Source of the DNA: Ceratotherium simum simum
Lineage: Eukaryota; Chordata; Mammalia; Perissodactyla; Rhinocerotidae
Assembly: GCF_000283155.1 (NCBI RefSeq)
Contig: NW_004454229.1
Span: 10,127,336-10,191,335, forward strand
Direction of reading: 5' to 3'
DNA length: 64,000 nt
Below the pieces are notes generated by a model. It saw only the letters and a list, made by a program, of their open reading frames with translations, was not told where the DNA came from and did no database searches. Both the position numbers and the translations under genes were made by a program. How positions within the stretch are numbered: the stretch's first letter is position 1; each line of letters begins with the position of its first letter. This document shows positions 43,078 through 53,869 of this stretch, piece by piece.

Positions 43078-43422
43078 AATTCATTCACTCCATCAGCAAG
43101 CATCTAGAGACTGCGTCTGGGAACCAGCCCTGTGTGGGGCCCTGGGGAGCTGGAGAGGAGTCAGACCCATGCCCCCTAGGTTGTCATAGAGAGTGGTAAG
43201 TGCAAGTGACAGGGGGAGGCATTGGTGGTGAGGGGAGCACAGGAATTGCGAGCAGGGCATATCAGTCAGCATGGTATCAAGGAAGGCTTTCCACCTGAAG
43301 GGAAGTTAGGGCTGAATTCCAAAGGAGGACTATGGCATGGCCAGGCAAAGATGCCGAGATCAGGTGGGAAGGGGCGATGCAGGAATTCTAAGGACAGAAT
43401 GAACAAGGGCATGGCCTCCAAG
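43078..43422 (-). mobile_element. L2 LINE 3' region, antisense
   Basis: TCATTCACTCCATCAGCAAG, GGTATCAAGGAAGGCTTTCC, GAACAAGGGCATGGCCTCC. A short L3/MIR-like scrap (GCATAGAATTTCAGAGCTGG) lies just before it. Confidence 0.68.
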
Positions 43423-43424
43423 CC

Positions 43425-43547
43425 CTTCACTTTACAGAAGTGAAAACTGAGGCTCAGAGACATAAGTAACTTACCCAAATTACCCAGGTGGTAAGTGGTA
43501 CAGCTAGGATTCACTCCCAAGGTTTAACCATTCTACTATATTGTTTA
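43425..43547 (-). mobile_element. MIR SINE, antisense
   Basis: TTCACTTTACAGAAGTGAAA, ACTGAGGCTCAGAGACATAA, TGGTAAGTGGTACAGCTAGG. Confidence 0.82.
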
Positions 43548-43549
43548 CA

Positions 43550-43692
43550 TAGTAAACATGGGATACAGTACCCTCAAAACGGTCAGGGACTTACCCACAG
43601 CCACACAGACAGTTAGCAGCAGACTAGGGATTAGAACCCAGCTCTCTCTCCTCCCAGTCTGGCGCTCATTCCACTGTGTCATGCAGACCCAA
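43550..43692 (-). mobile_element. MIR SINE fragment, antisense
   Basis: GACTTACCCACAGCCACACA, GGGATTAGAACCCAGCTCTC, GCTCATTCCACTGTGTCATG. Confidence 0.7.
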
Positions 43693-43694
43693 CA

Positions 43695-44380
43695 AATCCC
43701 CCTGTCTCACTGAGTCTTGAATCCCCTGCCATATCCTTGCTCCTGGATCCTTCCCATGGCTCCCTCACTATGGAACTCAGTCCTCAAGACTGATGCCTTC
43801 ACTTCTTTTTCATTAAGTTGACAGAAAGAATGAGGTCGCTCTCCCTTCCAGTGGCCTTTCCCACCCTCGGAAACTCCCAGGTCAGGAAGCCATGGGGCAT
43901 TCTCACTTCCCAGCCATCCTTTCAAAGGCCAGCTGGTTTGGGAATAAAGCACCTCGGTGTTGGGCATTTAATTTTTAAAGAAAGAGCAAAATGGCGAGGA
44001 GACTTTAAAAATTGCTCTCAGCTTTGTGTGTAATTGTTAGCGGGCTGGAGGTCAACACCAATCCCCACATCTCTTGAGACTCTCAGGCCTAGGGGAGCCA
44101 GAGAAAATTGCAGACCTGACCCCGCCTTCCTTGTGCTCAAAAAGGACCCACCACTACAACAAAGCCTGATTCCTTATTTAACATCAGCCCCCTCCAATGG
44201 CTTGACCACTCACAAAGAACCAATACAAAGGACAAAGTGACACCTTCTTAGAATGATACTTAAGAAGGTCCTGGTATATTACTCATGACATCAGCTTCAG
44301 GAAGACAACAGCTCCAGATAAATGCCTGGTCCTGAAAGTCACAGCTTAATCAGAAGCAGGCAGATGGCCAAAGCAGCAAC
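43695..44380. other. Non-coding stretch, no feature assigned
   Basis: No repeat or exon recognised. 43975-44010 contains ATGGCGAGGAGACTTTAAAA without a supported frame. Confidence 0.4.
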
Positions 44381-44547
44381 AAAGTAAGTGTTTATTAAAC
44401 CTAGGCTGTGCTAAGCTCCAAGGAGGTGTAACATAAATAATACTAATATTGATTAGACACCCACACCATCCCAGATATTCTCTATTTAGTCTCTCTACAC
44501 CTCACAACAGCTCTGCAAGGTGGGAATTACAGCGTCATGGCTGGAGT

Positions 44548-45028
44548 AGGATGTGATGGTTAAGACTGGGGGCTCCAGAGCCAGATAGACTGGGTTTGAA
44601 TCCCACCTCTGCCTCTCATTACCTGTGCCTTGCCTTAACCTCTCTCTGCCTATGTGTCCTCAGCTGCAAACAAACACATAGAGACAGAGATTGGATTGGT
44701 GGTTACCAGAGGGGAAGCGGGGAGGGAGGAGGGTGAAAGGGATAATCCGGCACATGTGTGTGGTGATGGGTTGTAATTAGTATTTGGGTGGTGAACATGA
44801 TGTATTCTATGCAGAAATAGAAGTATAATGATATACACCTGAAATTTATACAATGTTATAAACCAATGTTACTGCAATAAACAAAAAATTTAAAAAAAAA
44901 GAAATCAATGGGGATGATTATAGTGCTTACTTTGTAGGATTACTGTGAGGAGTTAATGAGTTAATAAGTGTAAAGTGCTTAGAAGAGTGCCTGGCACATG
45001 GTAACATTCAGTGAGTGTGGGCTGCCCT
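44548..45028 (+). mobile_element. MIR SINE, middle element of the nest, split by L1
   Basis: Head and core at 44548-44671: GGTTAAGACTGGGGGCTCCA, CTGGGTTTGAATCCCACCTC. The tail resumes at 44903 with AATGGGGATGATTATAGTGC, GTAGGATTACTGTGAGGAGT and TGCCTGGCACATGGTAACAT. Otherwise near full length. Confidence 0.88.
44672..44900 (+). mobile_element. L1 LINE 3' UTR tail, inner element of the nest
   Basis: GATTGGTGGTTACCAGAGGG, GGTGAACATGATGTATTCTA, ATGATATACACCTGAAATTT and AACCAATGTTACTGCAATAA, then an A-rich end. A 3' end typical of the lineage-specific L1s of laurasiatherian mammals. 5'-truncated to about 230 bases. Confidence 0.88.
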
Positions 45029-45239
45029 TGCCATCATCTCCACTGCACATATAAGGAAACTGAGTCCAGAGAGAGTGGGTGAACTGGCAGGGATCACCTA
45101 GCCAGTAGCTGGAGGAGCTAGAAATGAAACTTGGGGCTCTTTCAGCTATACCTCAGCTCGTATATTGCCTTGGAATATTCTAATTTATAATGTTATCACC
45201 CAAACATTATGATCATTGGCAGGGCAGAGGAGGACTATT

Positions 45240-45362
45240 TCAAAGATAACTAACTTGGGGCTCAGTAAGGGAAAATGCCTTGAGCCAAGGCCACAGACAT
45301 GGCAAATGGCAGAACCAGATGCTGAACCTGGGTCTTAGGACAGGTCATTCTACACTGTCGCA
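45240..45362 (-). mobile_element. MIR SINE fragment, antisense
   Basis: CTTGGGGCTCAGTAAGGGAA, GAGCCAAGGCCACAGACATG, AACCTGGGTCTTAGGACAGG. Confidence 0.65.
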
Positions 45363-45364
45363 CA

Positions 45365-45760
45365 GGAGGGAGGGCCAGGGAGGAGCAGAGGGGGACTGGG
45401 CAAGACAGGTGGGTGAGAAACAAGATGGTAGACTTGGCATCTGAGGTGTGAGGAGAGGAGGGCTGCACAGAGGTGCAAACTGCGGGCTAGAGGCCGTACA
45501 CCTGCACGGCATGATGATTACCATACTGAGCAAGATGATTCTCAAACCACAATGTTTGAAACAGAGTTGCCTTTGTGCTACATGATGACTACCAGGTCTG
45601 CGAAAGAGCATGCTTAGCTCTGAGAGCAAAGTCCACATCTCATCGCTGATGTGGGCTTCCCCAGGACAAGCTGAGGATACCTACCCACCACCCCCAAATG
45701 CAGCCAGGATGGGCTGACATCTGAGTCAACACTCTGCCCCATCCTCCCTCCAGGCACCAT
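45365..45760. other. Non-coding stretch, no feature assigned
   Basis: No repeat or exon recognised. The purine-rich patch at 45363-45400 is short. Confidence 0.45.
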
Positions 45761-45764
45761 GGAT

Positions 45765-46075
45765 GAACTCATGTGCTCAGCACTATGCCTGGCACCAGAG
45801 CTGAAAAGAAGAAGCACCTGTGACCCTGAAGAGCTCAAGTCCAACGGAAGAGAAGCATGTGAGACGTGGAGAGTACCGACTGGTGGACTAGAAGGTACTG
45901 TGGGAGTGAGAGGTGGGAGAGACTGACTTCCTCGACGGGTGGGCAGAAGCAGCGCTCAGAGCAGGGGATGTTTGAGTGGAGTTTTGATGACTAGGAGGCT
46001 GCTGATAGATGGAGAGTGACAAGTGAGAGGGGTGGCATTGTAGGTGGAGGGAACAGCAAGAACAAAGCCCTGCTT
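45765..46075 (-). mobile_element. L2 LINE 3' region, antisense
   Basis: GTGCTCAGCACTATGCCTGG, CCCTGAAGAGCTCAAGTCCA, GTAGGTGGAGGGAACAGCAA. It meets a sense L2 head to head at about 46077. Confidence 0.72.
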
Positions 46076-46077
46076 AA

Positions 46078-46325
46078 ATGTCACCTCCTCAGAGCAGCCA
46101 CCCCTGACCATTCATATAGAAACAGCAGACTCTGTCTTTGTCCTCTGCTTTACTTCCCTTCACATTTACTATTTACGACATTATATTATCTGTTTGCTAC
46201 CCATCTCTCACAAGGACATAAGCACCGTCAGAGCAGACTTACTGTTTTTGTGTCGCTGTAGCCCAGTGCCTACACCTGTATGTAGCACATAGTAGATGCT
46301 CAGTGAATATCTGTTGAATAAATGA
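46078..46325 (+). mobile_element. L2 LINE 3' end, sense
   Basis: GTCACCTCCTCAGAGCAGCC, GGACATAAGCACCGTCAGAG, GTAGCACATAGTAGATGCTC, ATATCTGTTGAATAAATGAA. Confidence 0.87.
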
Positions 46326-46489
46326 ACCTGTTGCAGGTAGGTGTGGCTAAGAATGCCGTGCAAACACTTAGATGCTTGCTTCTTTAATGTGAGCACGATG
46401 TAGGGAGTATTTTCTTAATCACCTCTCTGTCTCTCTCCCCATCCTCCTAACATAAAGTAAGTGTATTGAAATGTAGAGAGGAGGAGGGG

Positions 46490-46712
46490 AAAGGAACTAA
46501 CATTTATTGTAGGTTGACTATACCGGTAGTTCACACACGTAATTTCAATTTCCATGACGACACGATGCGACAGTACCATCATCCCCAATTTACAGCAAAG
46601 GAATTCTAGATGAGCACGGTTCAGTCAAAGTCTCCCAGCTGGTAAGTGAAGCAGCAGGGCTGGGGTTTGAACGTAGCTCTGCCCAATCCCCAAAGCCTGC
46701 CCAGTGATCCTC
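46490..46712 (-). mobile_element. MIR SINE, antisense
   Basis: AACTAACATTTATTGTAGGT, CATCATCCCCAATTTACAGC, AAGTCTCCCAGCTGGTAAGT, GGTTTGAACGTAGCTCTGCC. Confidence 0.85.
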
Positions 46713-46827
46713 GGAGGGACCCCCGCTTTGGAGCCCTGTCTACACTGAGAAACCTGTGGAAGCTGCATGCTGTGCAAGGAGCAGGCGAGGCCTGCTGCTT
46801 CCATCATTTCTGTTCCACCCAGGTCTT

Positions 46828-47012
46828 GGCATCACCTCACTAATTCTCGTGATAATCTCTGGTGCCAAGTATTCACATCCCCTTTAATTGTATAAGGAAG
46901 TAGGCTCAGAAACCCAGTAAACGGTATCGAGGTCACGTGGCTGGCAACATGGGTGGGGAAGCCATGGATTCAAACCTGGGCCCAGGAGGCCTAACTCCCA
47001 CACCTGTGATCT
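46828..47012 (-). mobile_element. MIR SINE, antisense
   Basis: ACATCCCCTTTAATTGTATA, GTCACGTGGCTGGCAACATG, GGATTCAAACCTGGGCCCAG. Confidence 0.78.
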
Positions 47013-47014
47013 TC

Positions 47015-47490
47015 CCCCAAGTAACTCTGAGCCCAACCAGAGGAATGTGAAGCCTGAAAAGAAATCTCCATTTCAGCTTCTGCAACACATGACAGTTTCT
47101 CACCCCAGATTGTTCTCAGCTCAGTATGAAAACATATAACAGGGTATGAATGTCTGAGTGAAAGAAATACCTAAACTTAAATTATTCCAGAACGGCAAGC
47201 TATTGTCAGTGATTGACAACCAGGCTCGACGCTCACCAGTGACAGCTACACACAAAGTAAGCCTTCAAAAAGAGCTCGGTTCTCTTCAATTAGCAGAGCT
47301 GAAATGAAACCACTTAGAAAATTATACTATTGGGCGACTGGTGGGTTTTAAACATAATGAGAAAAATAAAGGCTAGGCCTGATGTTTACCATCAGCTGAG
47401 CAAGAAACATCAGATGTGCCAGGACTTCGGACCACACACCCTCCTGGAACTCACGCCTGCCTGCCTCTCTGTCACTGCCCAACCCTGGAT
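47015..47490. other. Non-coding stretch, no feature assigned
   Basis: No repeat or exon recognised. Confidence 0.45.
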
Positions 47491-47494
47491 CCAT

Positions 47495-47830
47495 TCACTC
47501 TGTCACTCCTTTAGCAAGTATTTATAGGTTCCCTACTGCCAAGGGCTGGAGCTATAATAGGGAGCAAAACAGATGAGGCCCATGACTCCTGGTGCCCCCA
47601 GACAAGTAAACAAGACTGCGATATGTCGTGATAGGTGACACAATGGGACGACGCAGATGCTCAGAGGCGGAGCAGGGAGAAAGGCCCACAGAAATGGGAT
47701 TTCACACTGAGTGGAAAACAGTCCTAGGGGCAGAGAAGCCTGCCCAGCAGGCAGTGTGCTCAGCCATCAGGAGAAAGACAAGGGTAGCCAGGCAGGGGAC
47801 AGGTGGCCGTGGAAGGGGCGGGCCCTCCTC
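47495..47830 (-). mobile_element. L2 LINE 3' region, antisense, degraded
   Basis: CACTCCTTTAGCAAGTATTT, GTTCCCTACTGCCAAGGGCT, CCAGACAAGTAAACAAGACT. Similarity fades after about 47700. Confidence 0.65.
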
Positions 47831-47834
47831 CTGC

Positions 47835-48328
47835 TGGGCCCACCTATCTATTTCCTGGGAGTTCTAGAATCACAGCTCTGGAAAGCTGGAAGAGCTTCAA
47901 GTCACTCGGCACTATTCACTCAACAAACTGTGTCCCAGAGTGTGCCAAGGCTCACGGGGGAACAAGAGCACGGCACACACAGGGGCCTACAAGGGATTCC
48001 CTGGGCTAGACTGCCCAAAGCTAGAGCACGTAAGGCCGGCCATGAGGCAAGGGGGAGCCACTGAAGGCTTGAGGCAGAGGAAGTGGCCCTCTCAGAATTT
48101 TTTGCCAGACACCGCTCAGGGAGCGAGATACAGAGGCTAGGCCCTGAGCTCTGAATGACTAACTCAGAGCCTGTCACCCTTACCCAGCCCCATATGTGTG
48201 GGATTCCTAGAATCCGTAGGAGCAAGACTTGGGGGAAACAGATGAGAAAAAACAGAGAAACACAGGTATTTATCTGGTTGAAGGAAAACTCCAAGAAGAC
48301 CTGCTTCTCAGATCTGGATCACAGTGGA
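47835..48328. other. Non-coding stretch, no feature assigned
   Basis: Overlapping frames of 108-124 codons on both strands share the same bases and resemble nothing I know. Confidence 0.4.
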
Positions 48329-48329
48329 A

Positions 48330-48468
48330 TAGGAAGACAGCACAGATTAGATTCTCTTTCTGCCTCTGTCTATAATCAGCTGTTTAACACTGGACAAGTC
48401 AATGTCCCCCTCCTCCTGAGCCTCAGTATCCTGATATGTGTGATGGGTGCAATTAGGCAGCTAACTGA
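48330..48468 (+). mobile_element. MIR SINE, sense, degraded
   Basis: TTCTCTTTCTGCCTCTGTCT, CACTGGACAAGTCAATGTCC, GAGCCTCAGTATCCTGATAT. Confidence 0.6.
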
Positions 48469-48474
48469 AAACAA

Positions 48475-48698
48475 CTACTAACGTTCAATGAAATGTCACT
48501 CTGAACCAAGTGTGTATCTCATTTCACGCCTACAAGCACCCTGTGAAGTAGATCCAATTATGATCATCCCCATTTTACACCAATGGAAACTGAAATTTGG
48601 AGATGTTAAATCGCATGATGAAGGTCAGATATTAAGTTGTAGAACCAGGATTTGAACCCAGCAATCAAGCGCTTACCCATGAAAACCTCTTATTTTGA
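48475..48698 (-). mobile_element. MIR SINE, antisense, near full length
   Basis: TGATCATCCCCATTTTACAC, CCAATGGAAACTGAAATTTG, CCAGGATTTGAACCCAGCAA. Confidence 0.87.
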
Positions 48699-49099
48699 GG
48701 CCCTTGTAAATTTATTTCACAAGAATTTTCTGAGCACCTGGCCTGCGAGGGGAAAGGATGAGGAAGCAGAGTGCCCCATGCAGGAGACAGACACAGATTC
48801 TCTTTCAGGCCAGGAGCCCTGAATTCTAGTCTTGGTTGGGTCATTAATTCAATACGCCTTCATGCAGAGAGTGTGTGGGGTGCGGACAGAGGGAGGGGTG
48901 GGGGAAGTGTTGTGACAAAATCATCTCTCTGGGACTCTCTCCTGCACTTTGGGATCATCCTGTGTCCACAGGATGTCACAAGAGATCCAGGACTAAGATG
49001 ACCAACACCTGGTGCAGTCATAAAGCATCACCCCCAGTGAACTAAACCCCCAAATCATCCAGGCACCAAATAAAGAGCTGACTGGGCAGCTTGGTCCTC

Positions 49100-49865
49100 A
49101 CTGGGCAGACCTCATCACCACAGTCTGGAGAGAAGCTGCCCCTTTGGCTCTCGGAGCCAGACCATTCATGGTGGACAGAGCCCAAAGGGCCCAGTCTGAG
49201 ATAGAGGCCTCTGCGTTGTGAGTCACGAGATTAGGTCAGGCCTGAGGCCAAAATAAGGGAAAGGTGCCCCTGGAGTCGGGCTTAGATAAACTGCCCCAAA
49301 CCACCTGCAGCCAAATGCCATCAAATTAGAGCTAATTAGCCACCTGTGAGGCAGGGGCGGCAGAAAGGCCAGGGAGAGGCTGTCGGGAGGCCTGTGTCTC
49401 CCCTCGGCCCCCGGCAGCACCTGCAGACCTGTCCTCCACCCCCAGGTAACCCGCCCTGCTCTGACTAATGAGCCGAGGCCAGTGACGGAGGGCACAGCCT
49501 GCAGAGAAATGTTTCCTCCCTTCTTCTAATAAACTTTTCAAAAAGGCTCCTGAGATCCACGGCTGGATTCTCCCATGAATACAGCCCCAGGTGTCGAGGG
49601 GACAGAGGCGCACAGTAACAGCTCATTTAGCAGGGAACAAATGGTCTCCTTTCAGGCCAACAAATAAGACATTATGCACTCAGAGAGGCGCTGGGGCCCA
49701 GGATGGGTGTCATGGGAGAGACACACAGAGGACACAGCGCCCGCTCCTTTGAGAAATCCCCTGACTGCTTCGGGAGGAAAAAACCCTGAAATCAAAGGCA
49801 ATGTTTCCTTCAAACAACCGGAAGGCAACGTGCAAAAGTGTTGGTTGGAATAAAATATTGAAATC
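49100..49865. other. Repeat-free, GC-rich block; candidate enhancer
   Basis: About 770 bases with no recognisable transposon. The core 49315-49350 packs CATCAAATTAGAGCTAATTA and an E-box in GCCACCTGTG; more TAAT and CCAAT-like sites follow (CTGACTAATGAGCC, TTGGTTGGAATAAAA). Overlapping minus-strand frames (49223-49613) are not convincing as coding. Reads like developmental regulatory DNA; untested. Confidence 0.4.
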
Positions 49866-49869
49866 AAGA

Positions 49870-50102
49870 TGATTATTAACAGTAATAATAGCTTCTATGT
49901 GTGTGTATTGTGTCTGTCTCTCATCATTCACTTGCACACGCGTCATCCCTTTGAAGCTTTGCAACAAGTTTATGCAGCAGGAAGGGTGAGAGGCAGCACC
50001 CCTACTTTGTGGAGAAGGATTTGAGGAGGCTGAGAGCTTAAGGCCAACATCACACAAGCCAAATACCAATGCCACACTTCAAACCAAGCCTTCTAATTCC
50101 AA
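49870..50102 (-). mobile_element. MIR SINE, antisense, degraded
   Basis: TTAACAGTAATAATAGCTTC, GCTTTGCAACAAGTTTATGC, AACATCACACAAGCCAAATA. Confidence 0.65.
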
Positions 50103-50164
50103 ATCCACTACACTTTCCCTATTAGGACAGCAAACCCAAACCGTGTTCTATTCCTTTTACACTT

Positions 50165-50300
50165 TATGGAATCATAATATAGCAGGGCTGGAGAGGTCCT
50201 GAATAATCACTGGAAACCTGGAACCCAGAGACACTAAACAACATGCTCTAGATCACATATCAAATTAGGGCTAGGTCCTTGGTCTTCACATTCCCTCCCT
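50165..50300 (-). mobile_element. MIR/L3-like antisense fragment
   Basis: AATCATAATATAGCAGGGCT, GGAGAGGTCCTGAATAATCA, GAACCCAGAGACACTAAAC. Confidence 0.5.
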
Positions 50301-51212
50301 CCAGGCCAATGTTGTTCCCACTTTACTTCCATTCAGGACCCCAAAATGAGGAATATTTCTACAGAAACCAGTAACAAAAAAATTTTATGTTGTCCCCTGA
50401 AAAACAGCAGATGCCAGCAACGAACATATTTCTTTTTTGACACAAGCATTTACTTCTAATAAAGCAGTAATGTTAATGTGGCGGGAGGAACTAGCACAGG
50501 AGGGGAGAATCAGCAGAGCTCCTTGCACACAGTAGGGGTTCCATAAATGTTTGCTGTGTTGAATGTAGTGAAGGAAGCACGGACCCACAGGGACAAGAGA
50601 GAAAGGGAAGGCACGTTGCACATGCATAGATGGAAATGCATCTACTCTGTGTGAGACACTGTGCTGGGAGTTTGGCACAAAGAAGACATTTGCCATATTC
50701 CAAGCTGGTTTTCGACATCAGCTCTAAGCTCCTACTGTCTTAACATCGCACGCTCATAGAGAGAACACAGCGGGATGAGCCCTTCCAGGCAATCCCTTGG
50801 AAAACGTTTGACCTTCACTGAAGTTTTGACACTGTTTTCAGTGTCATCTCAGTGTCATTTTTTTTTTTTAGGGAAAAATTCTGGAGTAAAGAAAGAAATA
50901 TGTAAGGGAGGTGGAACTGTTAGTAAAATCCTGGTGACAGTGCAATTACCGAAACCTGATGTCAAGAGGCATTCTCTCACACTGTCACTGAACTGCTCTG
51001 TAAACGATTTTGCCTCATGGTGACTTCCATCAATTTCTGTGTATTTTCACTCCTCTCAATCTGCTGGTGGTTTCAAAGTATTTTGGGGGTAGGTTCTACA
51101 GCAGGTAGGAAATGTCACGGATCCCCACCTTACACTTTGGTCTATAAAGTGTTCTAGTGATCACTTCTGTTTATTAAACACCTGCAATAACAATGATTAC
51201 CTTATAATCAAA
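50301..51212. other. Mostly unique, with two L2 scraps
   Basis: A sense L2 end (CTCCTTGCACACAGTAGGGG, 50517-50580) and an antisense one (GAGACACTGTGCTGGGAGTT, near 50655). The rest shows no feature. Confidence 0.45.
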
Positions 51213-51214
51213 AG

Positions 51215-51390
51215 AAAAGCCAACTTATATTGAGTGTTTACTATGCATTCTCTGCTAAGCACTTCACATGCACTATTTTATTTAGCCTTCCAACAACAAC
51301 CCTGTGATATTTAACTTGCCCAAAGGTATATAACTACACGATGGCCAAGTCAGATTCCAACTTTGAAGTCTATGTCCTTCGCCACTACTC
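51215..51390 (-). mobile_element. MIR SINE, antisense
   Basis: ATTGAGTGTTTACTATGCAT, GCTAAGCACTTCACATGCAC, CTTCCAACAACAACCCTGTG. Confidence 0.82.
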
Positions 51391-51938
51391 TGTCTTTCAT
51401 TCTTTTATTTATTTGCACAACCACTATGTACCAGGCATTGTGCTGGCTCCTGGGATACAGAGATCAAAGATAAAGACGGTGCTCTCAGGAAGCTCGCAGC
51501 AACATGAGCAGTCAGATAAAGCAAAGGTCATGATATCATGTGCTAAGCGTTGTGACAGAGGGGACTGGTGGGTGCTTTGGGCATATCCGGGAGGAACACC
51601 TAACCCAGTCTAGGAGGGGACAAAGAAGATTCCCAGAGGACAGGATGTCTCAGTCTTAAAGGGTAGGGAGAAGTCCGTCAAATGAAGGAGGGCGTGCAGG
51701 GCAGTTCACTTATGGCGGGTGGAGTGGGGGCAGCAGGCACAGAGACATGGAGGCACAGAAGAGCATGGGCACATTCAAGGGTCTTCCGAGGAATTCAGAA
51801 TGGATTGCAACCAGAGGAGAGAGCCAGATAGTGAATGCAAAGAAGACTGGAGAGGAATGAGGCTGAAAAAAAGGGGTGCAAACCAAGAAGGGGCTTTTCT
51901 GCCATGATAAGAAGTTTGAGCTTTATCCTGACGGCCAC
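51391..51938 (-). mobile_element. L2 LINE 3' end, about 0.55 kb
   Basis: ACTATGTACCAGGCATTGTG, CTGGGATACAGAGATCAAAG, GAGGAACACCTAACCCAGTC, GAGTGGGGGCAGCAGGCACA and TTTGAGCTTTATCCTGACGG follow the antisense L2 order. Frames here are L2 residue. Confidence 0.87.
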
Positions 51939-51959
51939 GGTGGCCCGAGAGTTTGTCAG

Positions 51960-52515
51960 CAAGTATGTGATGCTCAAGGGGAATGTTTACTGCCTACTTC
52001 CTCTCCGCTCCCCAGAAGGGAAGAGCTTGGCGGCAACACTTTCGTCCTCTCTCCTCAAAGGACAGGGACTGATTTATCCTTTGGGTGAAATCAGAAAAGA
52101 GCAAACGTGTGGCTATAGCAATTATGCTATAGGCTCTCTCAGCACCATTCGAACCCCATTTTTTGGCTTTCTTATATTTTGCATGGGACCCAGAAGTGAC
52201 TACAGGGTGCTCTGGGGACACCAAGCAGACATACTTGCATGAAGATTGGAAGGAGGAAGTGAAAGATAGGTGGTACCTGCCATGTGCATAGAGAGTAACT
52301 CTTTCTGGGGCGGCTCAGACAAGATCCTCCTATCCATCCCTAGCAACAGCATCATCTCTACCCTAACAATTCCGTGATGTGGTTGGGCAACTGTCCTAAT
52401 ATCCAAGCTTCGCTCCCAGGCCCCTCCTGGTATGCTGTAGGCTACCCAACACTCATTAATAAATCTCTCTCCACTTAAATTATATCATCTGCAACTAAGA
52501 ACCTAATTGATACAA
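51960..52515 (+). mobile_element. Degraded LTR-like repeat, family unassigned
   Basis: The right end reads ATTAATAAATCTCTCTCCAC, TTAAATTATATCATCTGCAA and CTAAGAACCTAATTGATACA, an LTR-like 3' end. The left limit follows the L2 end and is uncertain. Confidence 0.4.
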
Positions 52516-52519
52516 TAGA

Positions 52520-53570
52520 ACAGTTCCTTCCCTTCACTCATTGAGAGCTGTCTGACCTCAGAAGATCCTCATTCACTGCTTACCCAAGAAATAACCCTAT
52601 GAGGCCACTTGTGCTCCTACAAAGTGGAAGAGAGGAAAAGGAGAAAAGGAAAAGGAGAGAGGAAATGAAAGGAAAAGAAAAGAAAAGGAAGAGAAAAGAA
52701 GGAAAGGAAAGGGAGACTTATAGATATCCAGTTCAGACCAACTTACAGAGAAAGTTCAGGAAGCCTGATGTAGCTGCAAAACCTAAATTCTCCAAGCAAG
52801 CTTTAACAGAAACAAGACCCACCTTTTATCTTTGTCCAACTGCAGTGTTCATCTCCCATTGTTTTTAACTTGGAGGGAGAAAGGGTATGATTAAGCATCG
52901 TCCCTCAAAATCCTCCCCCACCTAAAAAAAAAAAATGAATCACATTTGTGCTTTGGAAGCAGGGGGACCAGTTAGAATCAGCCATTTGGCTGGAGCAAAC
53001 CCAATTCCAGAGTCAGTCTGGAGTAAGGAAAGGGATGCTTCTGTGTTAATCAGAAAGGCAAGGGGAGCCCATGGGGTGAAGAAACTTCAGCCAGGAGATG
53101 CAGTCTGTTGATTACCAGGAAACTCTGTTTGTAAAAGAGGTCATAATCCCAAACTCTCAGCTCACTTGTATTATTTGCAGGGGGCTGATTTCTCTCTTGA
53201 CACTCACAGAGTTGCCCAACACACCTGCTTCCAAAGCATGTGGTCTCCACACCCGAAGCTCTTACAGCTGAAATTGAGGGATGAATAAGAAATAGGAATA
53301 ACTAACCCTGAGTGGAGCCATAAAGGACTAGACAGGACATGAGCTAAATTAAAGAAAAATCAGCCAAGAAGCCCAAAGGTTTCTAGTTCCAGAGCTTCAT
53401 GTCATCAGCAAGGTCAATTCTCCTCCCTGCATTTTCCCACCACTAAAACAAGTAGAGAAAGATCACAAATAAAGCTGTCTTTGTTGAGTAACTATTTTAC
53501 ATGGCACACAACAGGGCAAGGTGGGGTGCAAAAGAAGTGGGTGACTGCACTCAGGGGCTGGCAATCTTAC
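52520..53570. other. Mostly unique; polypurine tract inside
   Basis: 52625-52716 is a nearly pure A/G run (GGAAAAGGAGAAAAGG style). No transposon or exon is recognised in the rest. Confidence 0.5.
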
Positions 53571-53586
53571 AAGAAAAGACAGTGGG

Positions 53587-53843
53587 GGGCCAGCCTGGTG
53601 GCACAAGCGGTTAAGTGTGTGCACTCTGCTGCGGCAGCCTAGGGTTCGCTGGTTCGGATCCTGGGCATGCACCGACGCACCGCTTGGCAAGCCATGCTGT
53701 GGCGGCGTCCCATACAAAGTAGAAGAAGATGGGCACGGATGTTAGCCCAGGGCCAGTCTTCCTCAGCAAAAAAGAGGAGGATTGGCATTGGATGTTAGTT
53801 CAGGGCTTGTCCTCCTCACAAAAAAAAAAAAAGAAAAAGAAAA
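53587..53843 (+). mobile_element. ERE SINE (ERE2/3-like), full length
   Basis: Head GGGCCAGCCTGGTGGCAC, boxes GCGGTTAAGTG and GGTTCGGATCC, body GCAAGCCATGCTGTGGCGGC, paired TTCCTC-AGCAAAA motifs, tail with AAGAAAAAG runs. Target duplication of 15 bases with one mismatch: AGAAAAGACAGTGGG at 53572-53586 and AGAAAAGATAGTGGG at 53844-53858. Confidence 0.94.
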
Positions 53844-53869
53844 AGAAAAGATAGTGGGAAGGATGAGAG

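Larger units (their letters stand above)
44440..45172 (-). mobile_element. MIR SINE, outer element of a three-deep nest
   Basis: Antisense MIR in two parts: 44440-44540 (CACCTCACAACAGCTCTGCA, AGGTGGGAATTA) and 45030-45172 (GCACATATAAGGAAACTGAG, GATCACCTAGCCAGTAGCTG). A sense MIR lies between. A short L2-like scrap precedes it at 44380-44438. Confidence 0.7.
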
